DNA of 64,000 nt from a virus. Shown piece after piece: positions 1 to 8,706 of the stretch. The stretch spans positions 18,807 to 82,806 of IMG/VR virus record IMGVR_UViG_3300042321_002788. One strand, 5' to 3'. Every line of letters begins with the position of its first letter. Within the stretch, counting starts at the first letter, position 1. A program made the position numbers and the translations under genes. The notes below the pieces were generated by a model that saw only the letters and a list, made by a program, of their open reading frames with translations, did no database searches and was not told the DNA's origin.

Positions 1-1
1 T

Positions 2-172
2 CGACAGCATCCTGAGATTATCGAGGCAGACAAATGGATAGAAAACAAATTGATAGAAAAATGCGAAGCTGAGGACGTGAAAGCTTGCCAAACTGCAATG
101 CTTGCAAAGTTTGGTGAGACGATCACGTTACAGAAAATTCCACAAGGCTATCACAATTTTAAAAATCTGTAG
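2..172 (+). CDS. 3' end of a gene cut by the window edge
   Basis: An open frame runs from the window edge to a TAG at 170-172, giving 56 residues that are charged and rich in Glu and Lys. It ends 10 bases before nrdA, and its stop lies next to the nrdA ribosome binding site AGGAG, so the two are probably co-transcribed. I do not recognise the fragment. Its position suggests another nucleotide-metabolism or early gene, which is inference only. Confidence 0.55.
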   Translation, partial: RQHPEIIEADKWIENKLIEKCEAEDVKACQTAMLAKFGETITLQKIPQGYHNFKNL

Positions 173-182
173 GAGTAAATAA

Positions 183-2435
183 ATGATTAACGTAATTCAA
201 AGAAGTGGAGAAACCCGACCCTTAGACATCCCTAAAATTCGACGAGTAGTTGAATGGGCGTGTGAAGGGCTAGAAGTAAATCCCCTCGCTTTAGAATCAG
301 GATTAACTTCTCGATTACGAGATGGGATTACCACTAGAGAAATTCAAGACAATTTAGTCAATGTAGCCACGCAATTGTTTTGTGTAGAAGAAACTGATTG
401 GAAGTATGTAGCCGGAAGACTTCACATCTGGGGATTATGGAAAGATACAAGGATTAAAAGAGAATTTGGCGGCTATTTATCTCGTACGGTTTTTAGAAGA
501 TTAGAAGGAACCGACTACGCTAAATATGTTCAGTGGCAAGTGGATAGGGGTGTTTATAATTCAAAAATTACTGAAATCTATGACGAAAACGATTTAAAGA
601 TTGCGGGGGATTGGATATACCCAGAATACGATAAAGATTTTGACTACGCTGGTGCAATCATGCTGTCAGAAAGGTATTTGCTTGATTGTGAATTACCTCA
701 AGAGGCTTTCCTGACTTGCGCTTTATTGCTTGCGAGTGTAGAGGAAAACCCAGAGAATAGATTAAGAATTGCGTTTCAAATTTACTTAGCTATAGCTCAA
801 AGAAAAATCTCTTTAGCTACTCCAATTTTAGGCAATCTAAGAACCCCTAATGGTTCTTTAAGTAGTTGCTTCATCGTAGCAATGGAAGACAATCTAGAGA
901 GTATTTTTAGCGAGATTACTAATACTGCTCGCATCTCTAAGAATGGTGGCGGTGTTGGGGTAAATGTAAGTAGAATCCGTGCCACTGGTAGCTCGGTTAT
1001 GGGGAAAGCTAACGCTTCTGGTGGAATTATACCCTGGATTAAATTACTCAACGATACAGCTATTGCAGTCAATCAAGGGGGAAGACGCGCCGGGGCTGTC
1101 ACTGTTGGGGTTGATATTTGGCATCTAGACGTGCCAGAATTTTTAGAAATGCAGACAGAAAACGGTGATCAAAGACGTAAGGCTTATGATGTTTTCCCCC
1201 AATTAGTTATCCCCGATGAGTTTATGCGTCGGGTAGTAGATAAATCTGAGTGGACATTAGTTGATCCTTATGAGGTTCGGGCAAAACTAGGGATAGAATT
1301 AGCAGAATTATGGGGCGAAAAATTTGAAGATGCTTACAAATTAATTGAAGATAATCTAGGGACAGAAATTACTCTCTACAGAAAAGTTAACGCTAGGGAG
1401 TTATTTAAAGGTGTTATGCGCTCTCAAGTCGAGACAGGTATGCCCTATCTTGCCTTCAAAGATACCATTAACCGGGCTAATCCTAATAAACACGACGGGT
1501 ACATCCCTCAAGTTAATTTGTGCTGTGAGAGCTTCTCTAATGTCACACCGGGTAAAACAGCCCATTGCTGTAATTTAGTTAGTCTTAATTTAGCCAACAT
1601 TGACACTCTTACTAATTTAGCGGAAATGTGTCATCTTGCTGTTAGAGTGCTTGACAATACAATCGACTTGACTTGTCCCCCGATTGGTGAAGCCAAAACA
1701 CATAATGACCGTTATCGCACTATTGGAGTTGGGGTTATGGGATTAGCTGACTGGTTAGCTAAACAAAAATTATTTTATAAAGACTTTAAATCTATCAATG
1801 ATTTATTTGAAAGAATTAGCTATTATTGTACTCACGCTTCGATGAGATTGGCTAAAAAACGCGGTGCTTATCAAGCTTTTTCCAGCAGTGAATGGAGTCA
1901 GGGTAAATTACTAGGGGCTAAACCATTAGAATGGTTCAACGTAAATTCTGATAATACCTATAATTGGCATCAATTAGCCAAAAGTATTCAACAATTTGGC
2001 ATTAGAAATTCCCATATTACTGCTGTAGCTCCCAACACTACTTCTTCCTTAATTCAAGGTTGCACTGCCAGTGTTTTGCCCGTTTTTAAGCGGGTATTTA
2101 CAGAAAAGAACTCAAAGGGTGCTATCCCTAATTGCCCTCCTTTTATTAAGGATTTCTTTTGGTATTACCAAGAGAATCAAAATCTTGATCAAAAGATTGT
2201 CGTTCAAGCGATTGCTGAAATGCAAAAATGGATTGATACAGGGATTTCTATGGAATTACTATTTAACCTTAATCAGGGTGTTTATTTTCCTGACGAACCT
2301 AACCGCGTATTAACAGTTAAAGAAATTTACGAAACTCTAGTTTTAGCGTGGGAATCAGAATGTAAAGCAGTCTATTATGTACGGACTGTTCAGAAGGATA
2401 ACTTTAAAGATAGCTGTTCTAGTTGTGCTAATTAA
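183..2435 (+). CDS. nrdA: Class I ribonucleoside-diphosphate reductase, alpha subunit
   Basis: This subunit reduces ribonucleotides to deoxyribonucleotides together with the beta subunit encoded just downstream, feeding phage DNA synthesis in the cytoplasm. The N-terminal ~90 residues resemble an ATP-cone. The catalytic N445/C447/E449 set lies in NLCCES. C227 (SSCFIV) and the second Cys of HCCNLVSLNL fit the redox-active pair. YYVRT near the C terminus matches the paired tyrosines of the radical pathway, and C745/C748 in SCSSCAN form the C-terminal shuttle. At 750 residues it has normal length for the class. The start has AGGAG 7 bases upstream. No intein interrupts it, although phage RNRs often carry one. 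The key residues seen make an active enzyme likely. Confidence 0.96.
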   Translation: MINVIQRSGETRPLDIPKIRRVVEWACEGLEVNPLALESGLTSRLRDGITTREIQDNLVNVATQLFCVEETDWKYVAGRLHIWGLWKDTRIKREFGGYLSRTVFRRLEGTDYAKYVQWQVDRGVYNSKITEIYDENDLKIAGDWIYPEYDKDFDYAGAIMLSERYLLDCELPQEAFLTCALLLASVEENPENRLRIAFQIYLAIAQRKISLATPILGNLRTPNGSLSSCFIVAMEDNLESIFSEITNTARISKNGGGVGVNVSRIRATGSSVMGKANASGGIIPWIKLLNDTAIAVNQGGRRAGAVTVGVDIWHLDVPEFLEMQTENGDQRRKAYDVFPQLVIPDEFMRRVVDKSEWTLVDPYEVRAKLGIELAELWGEKFEDAYKLIEDNLGTEITLYRKVNARELFKGVMRSQVETGMPYLAFKDTINRANPNKHDGYIPQVNLCCESFSNVTPGKTAHCCNLVSLNLANIDTLTNLAEMCHLAVRVLDNTIDLTCPPIGEAKTHNDRYRTIGVGVMGLADWLAKQKLFYKDFKSINDLFERISYYCTHASMRLAKKRGAYQAFSSSEWSQGKLLGAKPLEWFNVNSDNTYNWHQLAKSIQQFGIRNSHITAVAPNTTSSLIQGCTASVLPVFKRVFTEKNSKGAIPNCPPFIKDFFWYYQENQNLDQKIVVQAIAEMQKWIDTGISMELLFNLNQGVYFPDEPNRVLTVKEIYETLVLAWESECKAVYYVRTVQKDNFKDSCSSCAN

Positions 2436-2492
2436 CCATGAATATCATTTTTTCTGTTATTTTATCAATACTCGAAAAAATAAATAATCATT

Positions 2493-2774
2493 ATGGCAAT
2501 AATAATTATTGACTTTCTAGCAACTATTGTATTAAGTATATTTTTACTTTATACTGCTTTAATTTTTGCTGTTGTCTTGTGTAGAGTGTTTTTTAGATTT
2601 AAGACTAATTTAATCTGCACAGTTAAACAATTCAAATACTATTTAACAGATGAATATAATCGGATTAGTTCTTGTAAATATTATAATCCTGAAACCCATA
2701 AAGATTTTAATTTGAAATGTAGTGTAAATCCCTCTATTTCTTGTGTACAATGTAAAAACTGGGAGCTAAAGTAA
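2493..2774 (+). CDS. Small membrane protein with Cys-rich tail, DUF6464-like
   Basis: This 93-residue protein sits between nrdA and nrdB in the same direction. Residues 1-35 form one strongly hydrophobic segment, likely a membrane anchor. The C-terminal ~40 residues contain ordered cysteines (CKYYNPE, then CSVNP, then CVQC), like a small metal-binding module. This pattern resembles what I recall of the cyanobacterial DUF6464 family, but only loosely. A redox link to RNR is tempting from position but unproven. No strong ribosome binding site precedes the start. Confidence 0.6.
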   Translation: MAIIIIDFLATIVLSIFLLYTALIFAVVLCRVFFRFKTNLICTVKQFKYYLTDEYNRISSCKYYNPETHKDFNLKCSVNPSISCVQCKNWELK

Positions 2775-2783
2775 AGTAAAACT

Positions 2784-3851
2784 ATGCCATTGATCGGTCT
2801 TAACAATAAAATGCCCGTTTCCCCGATCTTCAATCTGTCGGGAGATGATGCAATCGAAAACCGTTCGATCTGGTTTGGTAACACTACCAACCTGATGCAA
2901 TTAAACGATGTTCGCTATACTTGGGCTGTAAGTTTGTATCAACAGATGCGTGAGAATTTTTGGATCCCGCAAAAAATAGATATTACTCAAGATATAACTG
3001 ACTATAATAATTTAACTCTTGACGAAAGACGTGCCTATGATGGTATTTTGTCTTATCTAACTTTTCTTGATTCTGTACAAACCTGTAATATTCCTCACTT
3101 AAAATCTTGCGTCACAGCCCCAGAGATCAGCCTTTGTATGGCAGAACAAATCTCTCAAGAGGCTATGCACAATCAAAGTTATCAATACTTGATTGAGACT
3201 ATTATTCCCTCAAACAAAAGGGCTGAAATTTATGATTTATGGCGCACCGATAAAGTTCTCAAGGATCGCTGTGAATTTATTGCTAGTTCTTATCAAAAAT
3301 ATATTGACAGCCCAGCACAGAGTAATTATTTTGGTTCTCTTGTCGCTAATTATATTCTAGAAGGACTGTATTTCTATAATGGGTTCCAGTATTTTTATAA
3401 TTTAGCTTCTAGACATCTAATGGCCGGTAGTGCTGACGTTTTCAAAATGATCAACCGGGACGAATTAAGTCACGTCCGTTTGTATCAAAAATTAATTATA
3501 GAAGCATTGCATCTATTTCCAAAAGAGTCAATTAAAAAAGGTATAGCAAGTTCTTTCTTGGAGGCTGTTAATCAAGAAATTAATTGGTCTAACCATATTA
3601 TCGGTAATCAAATACTGGGCATTACTGAAGAAAGTATAGATCACTATACTAAATACCTTGCCAATATTCGACTAAAAGCCATCGGCTTAAATCCAATTTT
3701 TACCGAGGTCAAATACAAAAAATCTCCCTATTCCCATTTAGAGAAATTCTCTGATACTCAAGGGGAAGGTCACACTAAGTCAAACTTTTTTGAAGCAACT
3801 GTTACCAGTTATGTTATGTCTTCTGGCTTAACGGGATGGGATGATATTTAA
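2784..3851 (+). CDS. nrdB: Class I ribonucleoside-diphosphate reductase, beta subunit
   Basis: This subunit holds the diiron cofactor and tyrosyl radical used by the alpha subunit. Expected ligands are visible: D96, E126 and H129 in EAMHNQSY, E193 in ILEGLYFY, and E227 and H230 in RDELSHV. Y133, four residues after H129, sits where the E. coli radical tyrosine (Y122) lies. The spacing 126-129-133 equals the E. coli 115-118-122. At 355 residues it has typical length. It follows the small Cys-rich gene by 9 bases and ends before a strong hairpin terminator. Placement beside nrdA supports a working class Ia-type enzyme. Confidence 0.95.
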   Translation: MPLIGLNNKMPVSPIFNLSGDDAIENRSIWFGNTTNLMQLNDVRYTWAVSLYQQMRENFWIPQKIDITQDITDYNNLTLDERRAYDGILSYLTFLDSVQTCNIPHLKSCVTAPEISLCMAEQISQEAMHNQSYQYLIETIIPSNKRAEIYDLWRTDKVLKDRCEFIASSYQKYIDSPAQSNYFGSLVANYILEGLYFYNGFQYFYNLASRHLMAGSADVFKMINRDELSHVRLYQKLIIEALHLFPKESIKKGIASSFLEAVNQEINWSNHIIGNQILGITEESIDHYTKYLANIRLKAIGLNPIFTEVKYKKSPYSHLEKFSDTQGEGHTKSNFFEATVTSYVMSSGLTGWDDI

Positions 3852-3885
3852 CAGCATCGCTCGATAAGACAGAAAGCCGTTGATG

Positions 3886-3916
3886 CCACCTTTTTTTCGG
3901 TTGTGCTAAAAGGTGG
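3886..3916. terminator. Bidirectional hairpin terminator between convergent units
   Basis: A stem of CCACCTTTT paired with AAAAGGTGG closes a loop of about 13 bases. It lies 35 bases after the nrdB stop and 120 bases beyond the end of the convergent tail-fibre unit, so it can stop both. Confidence 0.75.
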
Positions 3917-4036
3917 TTATTATTGCCACTCTTGTCTTGCTATGTGATCAATTCTGCTGGTGGAATACTAATTCCAGCTAAGTATTTTCTGTAATTCAAT
4001 TTAAATTCTCCAAATATTTTCTGATTTTATTTTACC

Positions 4037-4813
4037 TTAAATATCAGAAACAAGAGGTGGACGATTTTTAAAAGGGTGATCTGTAATCAACCTTGAAAGT
4101 AAAAGCCCCTGCCATCGATGTGCAAAATAACCTTCTATCTTCTGAATATCTGGTATTGTCCAATTCGTAAAAATTGCTATTTCAGTAAAGCGAGAAGCAG
4201 ATGCAAAAAGATTATTATCGCGCTGACCCAAGCATAGCACAGACGTAATATTGTCTTGGCGAGCGGGCGTAGCTTGTACGGCTCTCCCGTTTAAGTGCGC
4301 TCGCGTCACGTTGTTGCCGCTCTCCCCGTAAGCTCCGCCGATAATGCAATTATCGTAAAAAGATTGGGGTGTACCAATCGGCGTATCGGCATACGGACCC
4401 GTGTCGTTGTTGATGGCTCTTATTGATCCATTAAAAGACAAATGAAGTTCTTGGCAGTTAGAATTAGTTCCATCATTTCTTGACCAAGCAAATGGAGGCT
4501 GAGAATTATTATTTGGATACCCAAAAACGGCAAAAATCGCTATATTTTGTGGTAAGACATTAGTTGTTAATAAAGAGTCATTTACTCCATCAAGAGCAAC
4601 ACAAGGTCGTCCTGCAAAAGTGTCAGTAATAGGTCGTTTTCCTGCTGTTGGCTGAATCAAATGATTGTTTTGTCCGCTCAAATCATTCCATCGTGATACA
4701 GCATCAGCGACGAGAGTAATAGTTCCACTAAGAGAGGCATCCCACCAACCCAATAATTTAATACCAAGATTAGTAGGTGTCCATAATGGGGGACTGGCAT
4801 TAATTATTAGCAT
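4037..4813 (-). CDS. LamG/concanavalin-like lectin domain protein, putative tail receptor-binding protein
   Basis: This 258-residue protein is the last gene of a minus-strand tail module. It opens with WWDASLSGTI, followed by WNDLSGQNNHL and the beta-rich spacing of concanavalin-like/LamG sandwich domains, here filling nearly the whole protein. Such domains usually bind carbohydrate, so adhesion to host surface glycans is the likely role. The preceding small gene carries a remnant of the same N-terminal motif, indicating duplication. The host ligand cannot be told from sequence. Confidence 0.75.
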   Translation of the reverse strand: MLIINASPPLWTPTNLGIKLLGWWDASLSGTITLVADAVSRWNDLSGQNNHLIQPTAGKRPITDTFAGRPCVALDGVNDSLLTTNVLPQNIAIFAVFGYPNNNSQPPFAWSRNDGTNSNCQELHLSFNGSIRAINNDTGPYADTPIGTPQSFYDNCIIGGAYGESGNNVTRAHLNGRAVQATPARQDNITSVLCLGQRDNNLFASASRFTEIAIFTNWTIPDIQKIEGYFAHRWQGLLLSRLITDHPFKNRPPLVSDI

Positions 4814-4821
4814 TTTTAAAA

Positions 4822-5052
4822 TTACAGACCTTTAAAAATCGCTATCAAATTAATTACTGCTTTTCTAAAGAAAGCAAATACTTTTTGTAGAAAATGCTGA
4901 TTACTTCCACCTTTTAAGATAAAAATACTATTATTTTTATCGCAACCAAAAGTAGTATTATCAGTAGCGTCAAACCAGAGATAAAGTCTTTTAGATTTTA
5001 GTTCTACTGGTGTCCACAATTGCGATTTTTGTGATTTTTTAGATTCAAACAT
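4822..5052 (-). CDS. Short protein with truncated lectin N terminus
   Basis: This 76-residue protein begins with LWTPVELKSKRLYLWFDA, which aligns with LWTPTNLGIKLLGWWDA at the start of the lectin protein immediately downstream. The homology then stops, and the C-terminal half is a hydrophobic, basic segment. It has a clear GGAG before its ATG. It looks like a decayed or re-used duplicate of the lectin gene. Whether it is functional cannot be decided. Confidence 0.6.
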   Translation of the reverse strand: MFESKKSQKSQLWTPVELKSKRLYLWFDATDNTTFGCDKNNSIFILKGGSNQHFLQKVFAFFRKAVINLIAIFKGL

Positions 5053-5071
5053 AACAAAACTCCGACAAGAA

Positions 5072-5506
5072 CTAATTATTAAAAACCGCAGACACTTTGA
5101 GAATATTTTGATTCAACAATTGAGCTAACAGATTCTCGTCATTAAATTGCTGTGTTACTGCCTGCAAAATATCCGATTCAGAAATCGGATTTAATTTATC
5201 TCCAATATTAATAGAAAGCGCAAGTCTTGGAGCTTCCCCAAACACTGCTGCCGTCATTCCCAATTTAGCTACATTCAGCTTGACATAGGGATCAAAAACA
5301 ATCATTTCTGATAGAATCCTTTTGTAAACATAAAATCGGACAGATTTATCATCGACTAAATTAGGCTTGATTTCACTATCAAAAAAAGCTGAATTAGTTG
5401 ACATTTCATTGAAAGCCCCAGAAACATTTGTTAATGCAATTTGGTATCTTTCAATATATTCGGGACTATTTAAAAATAAGCTTTGAGCAGTTAAACTATT
5501 AGGCAT
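5072..5506 (-). CDS. Hypothetical protein of the tail-fibre module
   Basis: This 144-residue protein lies between tail-fibre-like genes on the same strand, abutting the previous gene with no gap. It is soluble, mixed alpha/beta in appearance and shows no family motif I recognise. Its position suggests a tail-tip or fibre assembly role. Confidence 0.65.
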   Translation of the reverse strand: MPNSLTAQSLFLNSPEYIERYQIALTNVSGAFNEMSTNSAFFDSEIKPNLVDDKSVRFYVYKRILSEMIVFDPYVKLNVAKLGMTAAVFGEAPRLALSINIGDKLNPISESDILQAVTQQFNDENLLAQLLNQNILKVSAVFNN

Positions 5507-5917
5507 TTAAGTTAGCGATGCTGTTTCGCGGAAAATTAACAAAAAAGGGATACTCAATGGTCCACCAGTAACGCTGGTAATATCGAATCGAATTTCTTGA
5601 GCAGTAGTAATAATTTGTCCTTGTCCAGATACTGTAAAATTAGCCCGGGCGGTAGTAAGAGATAGATTAGATAGTCCTGGTATTGCCCCAAAAGAAACAC
5701 CACTACCAAAGCTAAAAGTTATTGTAGCACTTCCTACGGTTGTGCGTAAATTTCGCACTTCTAAAAGAGTAATTTCTCTTAGAAAAGAAGTAACAGGAAT
5801 CTGCTCTGTAGCAGAAATGTTCCTAATAGTTACTTTTTCATCTTGCAACCGACTAGCAACCCATCGGGCTGTAGTAATCGAATCTAAAGTGTCAGTAGGC
5901 CCAAGAAATTCTTTCAC
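5507..5917 (-). CDS. Hypothetical beta-rich protein of the tail-fibre module
   Basis: This 136-residue protein is rich in Thr, Ser, Val and Ile with short alternating strands, as expected for a virion structural protein. It ends one base before the next gene, so translation is probably coupled. No known domain is recognised. Confidence 0.65.
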   Translation of the reverse strand: MKEFLGPTDTLDSITTARWVASRLQDEKVTIRNISATEQIPVTSFLREITLLEVRNLRTTVGSATITFSFGSGVSFGAIPGLSNLSLTTARANFTVSGQGQIITTAQEIRFDITSVTGGPLSIPFLLIFRETASLT

Positions 5918-5921
5918 AATA

Positions 5922-6731
5922 CTAAGCTAGTAATTTGGCTACAAATCCATTCACAGGAGGTACTGCTGTAGAGGCAAAAGTTAGACGGATTGAAGTATTA
6001 CTCAATCGTTCCGTAAAAACTCCTACAGTATCTCTATTACCGCTATTGCGAATTACTTCTACGCTGGGATTAGTATCAGTCAGGGTATGTGTGATCACAA
6101 ACACCGTATTAGTGCCATCTCCAAAAGGATTAGTAGTTACTGATCGCCGTCTTCCGGACCAACTGGCAAGCAAGGAAGGGGTGACATATTTGGCTGTGTC
6201 TGTTCCCGCTTCTAGTTCGGCTAAAGTAGCACGCTGTACTTTACCCGATGTGGTTTCACTTGCGTCAGGAACTCCGGCCCCATGAACTTGCCAGATTACA
6301 GGAGAAGTTCCCAAAGTCACGGATTGAGTAATCTGCCTGTAAGTCACGCCCTCATCGTTATTCCCACTACCAGAGGCAACAGTTACAATCGCGTTTCTGA
6401 GTTCGGCTCCTGTACTAGCGTCAGCAGTGCGGGTAGCTGCAACAGAAGCTCCGTTCCAATTATAAAGTCCGTTCTCTGTGTTATTAGTTTGATTTGCGGC
6501 AATAAAGCGAGAATTGGCTAAACTCATAGTTACCCCACCAATTGTCGAGCCAGGAGCATTTAAATTGATATTTGATGGGGCAGAAGCAAATACTGCGTCC
6601 TTGTAATCAAACCCTTCCAGAAGAGCATTTAAAGTACCAAAATTGACCAAATCGTTAGGATTTTCTGGGGCAACAGAAGCCCGAATTTTTCCTTTAAATT
6701 CAGTGTCAGACCAAAATTCAATAAAAGTCAT
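5922..6731 (-). CDS. Phage tail fibre protein
   Basis: This 269-residue protein contains an ATLAELEAGTDTAKYVTPS-type motif around residues 167-187, a recurrent element of phage tail fibres that connects shaft and tip. The flanks are Ser/Thr/Asn/Gly-rich and beta-strand-like, with a C-terminal globular part resembling fibre tip modules. It sits in a run of structural genes on the minus strand. Role: part of the fibre that contacts the host surface. Confidence 0.75.
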   Translation of the reverse strand: MTFIEFWSDTEFKGKIRASVAPENPNDLVNFGTLNALLEGFDYKDAVFASAPSNINLNAPGSTIGGVTMSLANSRFIAANQTNNTENGLYNWNGASVAATRTADASTGAELRNAIVTVASGSGNNDEGVTYRQITQSVTLGTSPVIWQVHGAGVPDASETTSGKVQRATLAELEAGTDTAKYVTPSLLASWSGRRRSVTTNPFGDGTNTVFVITHTLTDTNPSVEVIRNSGNRDTVGVFTERLSNTSIRLTFASTAVPPVNGFVAKLLA

Positions 6732-6733
6732 AA

Positions 6734-7180
6734 TTACCTCGATAAAATTGCATAACCACTAAAGGGACTACTGAAAATAATTTGAGTAGTATTTAAAGAA
6801 AGGTTTTGTACAAAAGCTTCTATTTTTACTCCTCCTGAACTAAAAACTTGAGTCTGTGGCTCAAAGCCTAAATTATGAATAATTGTCCAGGTTGCAGATG
6901 CAGGCGATTGAGTATGCTTGTAAAAAGCACTTCCCTCTCCCGGTAGTCCAGGAGAACCCCGAACATCAACAGCAGAGCTAATTGAAGAAACTAGCCCAGA
7001 CGGTCCAATATAACCACCCGTTGCTGGAGGAGTACCCGAACCTCCTACCCAATTAACTACCTGAAAAACCCGGCGATTACCATCAGTAACTAGGGACAAA
7101 ACAGGCGACCATCCAGCACCTCCAAGAGTAGCCGAAACAATTACTTGCCTAGAACTTCCAGTTATTTCAATTGGCATCAA
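6734..7180 (-). CDS. Tail fibre/tip protein with short collagen-like segment
   Basis: This 148-residue protein has a glycine-rich middle containing RGSPGLPGEG, a short collagen-like run. The C-terminal module (WTIIHNLGFEPQ followed by GYAILSR) is of a type recurrent at the end of phage tail proteins. It overlaps the upstream gene by 4 bases, so the two are translationally coupled. It is likely a trimeric component of the tail tip or fibre. Confidence 0.7.
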   Translation of the reverse strand: MMPIEITGSSRQVIVSATLGGAGWSPVLSLVTDGNRRVFQVVNWVGGSGTPPATGGYIGPSGLVSSISSAVDVRGSPGLPGEGSAFYKHTQSPASATWTIIHNLGFEPQTQVFSSGGVKIEAFVQNLSLNTTQIIFSSPFSGYAILSR

Positions 7181-7728
7181 ACTTCCCCCCTAACGACTAC
7201 GGGAATTAAATCTAGTCCTAAAGGTTCAACAACGAGCCGATTAGCAATAGTTTTAGATGCCTCTAAGTCAGCTTGCCAGTAATCTCTTCCCACTTTTGGC
7301 TGTCCGATTTCTTTAAAAGAGACAGGAGTAACGTCCATCTCAGCAGTGATATTGCTATCGATAATTAAATGAAAATAAGTATAATTTTGATATTCAATTG
7401 GGTCTTCTCCCTCTTCATTAGCAGGTAAAATAAAATTGCCAAATTGCAACCCATCGATCCGACCGACTGCCATGCGATCTTCTCCAAATTGCTTTGCTAC
7501 ATAAAAATTAATGTTCCATGTAGTAAAATCTCCCTGAATAAAAAACTCCTCATCCCAAGTCGAACCCTTTTTAATCTCAATAACAATTTCACTGGCAATC
7601 GTAGGATACGATTGCCCTTTAAGAAAATAGTTACCAGTAAGGACTTTTTGAGCCATCGATGAGGTGCGTACTGTTTCTTGTATTATATCTTGAATTTTCT
7701 TTTTTGAGATATAATAAAAAGTAATCAT
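7177..7728 (-). CDS. Baseplate/fibre N-terminal domain protein
   Basis: The segment IEIKKGSTWDEEFFIQGD resembles the N-terminal attachment domain of baseplate or fibre proteins (BppU-N-like), which open with a charged KGSTW strand. It is the first gene of the minus-strand fibre module. The longest start gives 183 residues. Met25 at 7656 (MAQKVLTG) is an equally good or better start, since the first 24 residues are basic and atypical. Neither start has a clear ribosome binding site. Confidence 0.65.
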   Translation of the reverse strand: MITFYYISKKKIQDIIQETVRTSSMAQKVLTGNYFLKGQSYPTIASEIVIEIKKGSTWDEEFFIQGDFTTWNINFYVAKQFGEDRMAVGRIDGLQFGNFILPANEEGEDPIEYQNYTYFHLIIDSNITAEMDVTPVSFKEIGQPKVGRDYWQADLEASKTIANRLVVEPLGLDLIPVVVRGEV

Positions 7729-7789
7729 ATTTATACCTTATACTACTGCGCTCTTTTATACCACCCAAGAGTGCGGTTATTTTTTTGTC

Positions 7790-7819
7790 TTGACAATTCT
7801 ATTAAGACTGTGAGAGAAT
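7790..7819 (+). promoter_or_regulatory. Sigma70-type promoter of the TTGACAATTCTA family
   Basis: TTGACA at 7790-7795 is followed after 17-18 bases by AGAGAAT. The -35 and the adjoining ATTCTA match promoters before the genes at 52985 and 62760. It drives no obvious gene: a hairpin with a T-tract follows at about 7844. Confidence 0.45.
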
Positions 7820-7842
7820 TTTTTTAGAAGATTGATATGGGT

Positions 7843-7872
7843 AGCCGCTCTCTCGTAGGGCGGTATTTTTTT
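7843..7872 (+). terminator. Hairpin with T-tract ending a short transcript
   Basis: GCCGC and GGCGG arms enclose about 10 bases and are followed by eight T residues. With the promoter at 7790 this would define a ~45-base transcript with no reading frame, a candidate small RNA. Confidence 0.45.
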
Positions 7873-8595
7873 TATTTATTTGTACTATATATACTACAGA
7901 TACTACGGAGCGATTGTTCTTTTGTAATTTGATTGTAGATAAGGTTATTAACAATCAAAACCTTTACAGGGTATAGGTTTTAGGCTTTGTTGATAATGTT
8001 GATGCTCTATAGAGAGAAAAAAGATAAAGAAGATGTATAGCAAAGTCAGCAATAAAAGTGATTAAACGCAAAACTGGCTCCATTGACAAAAAGCTGTATT
8101 TTGGGCTAACTAGAGGATTTTAGAGGTGAGAAGTGGTTCATCGCTAATCTGTTCTTTTTGTATTTGATTGTAGATAAGGTTATCTACAATCAAAATCCTT
8201 ACCCCGACTAGGTTTTAGGCTTTGTAGATATTGTTGATGCTCTATAGAGAGAAAAAAATAAAGAAACCAAACAAGGTCAGCAATAAAAAGAAACAGGCTC
8301 AACAGTAAAACAAAAAAAATACACACGGGGTAATTATTAACAATATCTACAAAGAAGTAAAAAAAGGATGAAAGCTATATATATTAACACTTTCATCTTT
8401 TCTATCTTTGTAAATACCCTTATTTACAATCTATTTACAAACTAACAATCTAATTAATCGAGGTCAGCAATAAAAACATAAAAAATCCTGACACGGGAAT
8501 AAGGCTAACAACATCAACAAAGTCTAGAGCCTATATATATCAAGACTTCCATTGTTAATATCCTTATCTACAATCTAATTACAAACCAACAAACA
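7873..8595. repeat. Non-coding block of dispersed direct and inverted repeats (cluster 1)
   Basis: No gene is seen between the terminator at 7872 and the one at 8596. Two ~120-bp direct copies lie at about 7917-8036 and 8152-8270. Each has TTTGATTGTAGATAAGGTTA, the inverted half ACAATCAAAA, a GGTTTTAGGCTTTGT segment and GATGCTCTATAGAGAGAAAA. Further copies run in the opposite direction at 8330-8470 and 8490-8590 (CCTTATCTACAATCTA). In the second copy the 12-bp arms GATTGTAGATAA/TTATCTACAATC are perfect around GG. The same elements recur near 20.5, 21.5-21.96 and 52.6-52.87 kb, so they look like protein-binding or replication/recombination sites. Confidence 0.7.
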
Positions 8596-8622
8596 AAAAA
8601 CCCCTGTAGAGACTACAGGGGT
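8596..8622 (-). terminator. Rho-independent terminator of the minus-strand Bro-like gene
   Basis: ACCCCTGTAG pairs with CTACAGGGGT around a 3-base loop. On the minus strand it is followed by six T residues. It lies about 85 bases after the end of the frameshifted gene at 8707-9161. Confidence 0.8.
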
Positions 8623-8706
8623 TAGCTTTATCAGTTATGTACCAGTTATGGTGTCAATTTCTGTTTTTTATTTTAGCAGTAAACAACCTTGTTTATTGAT
8701 TTTCCC

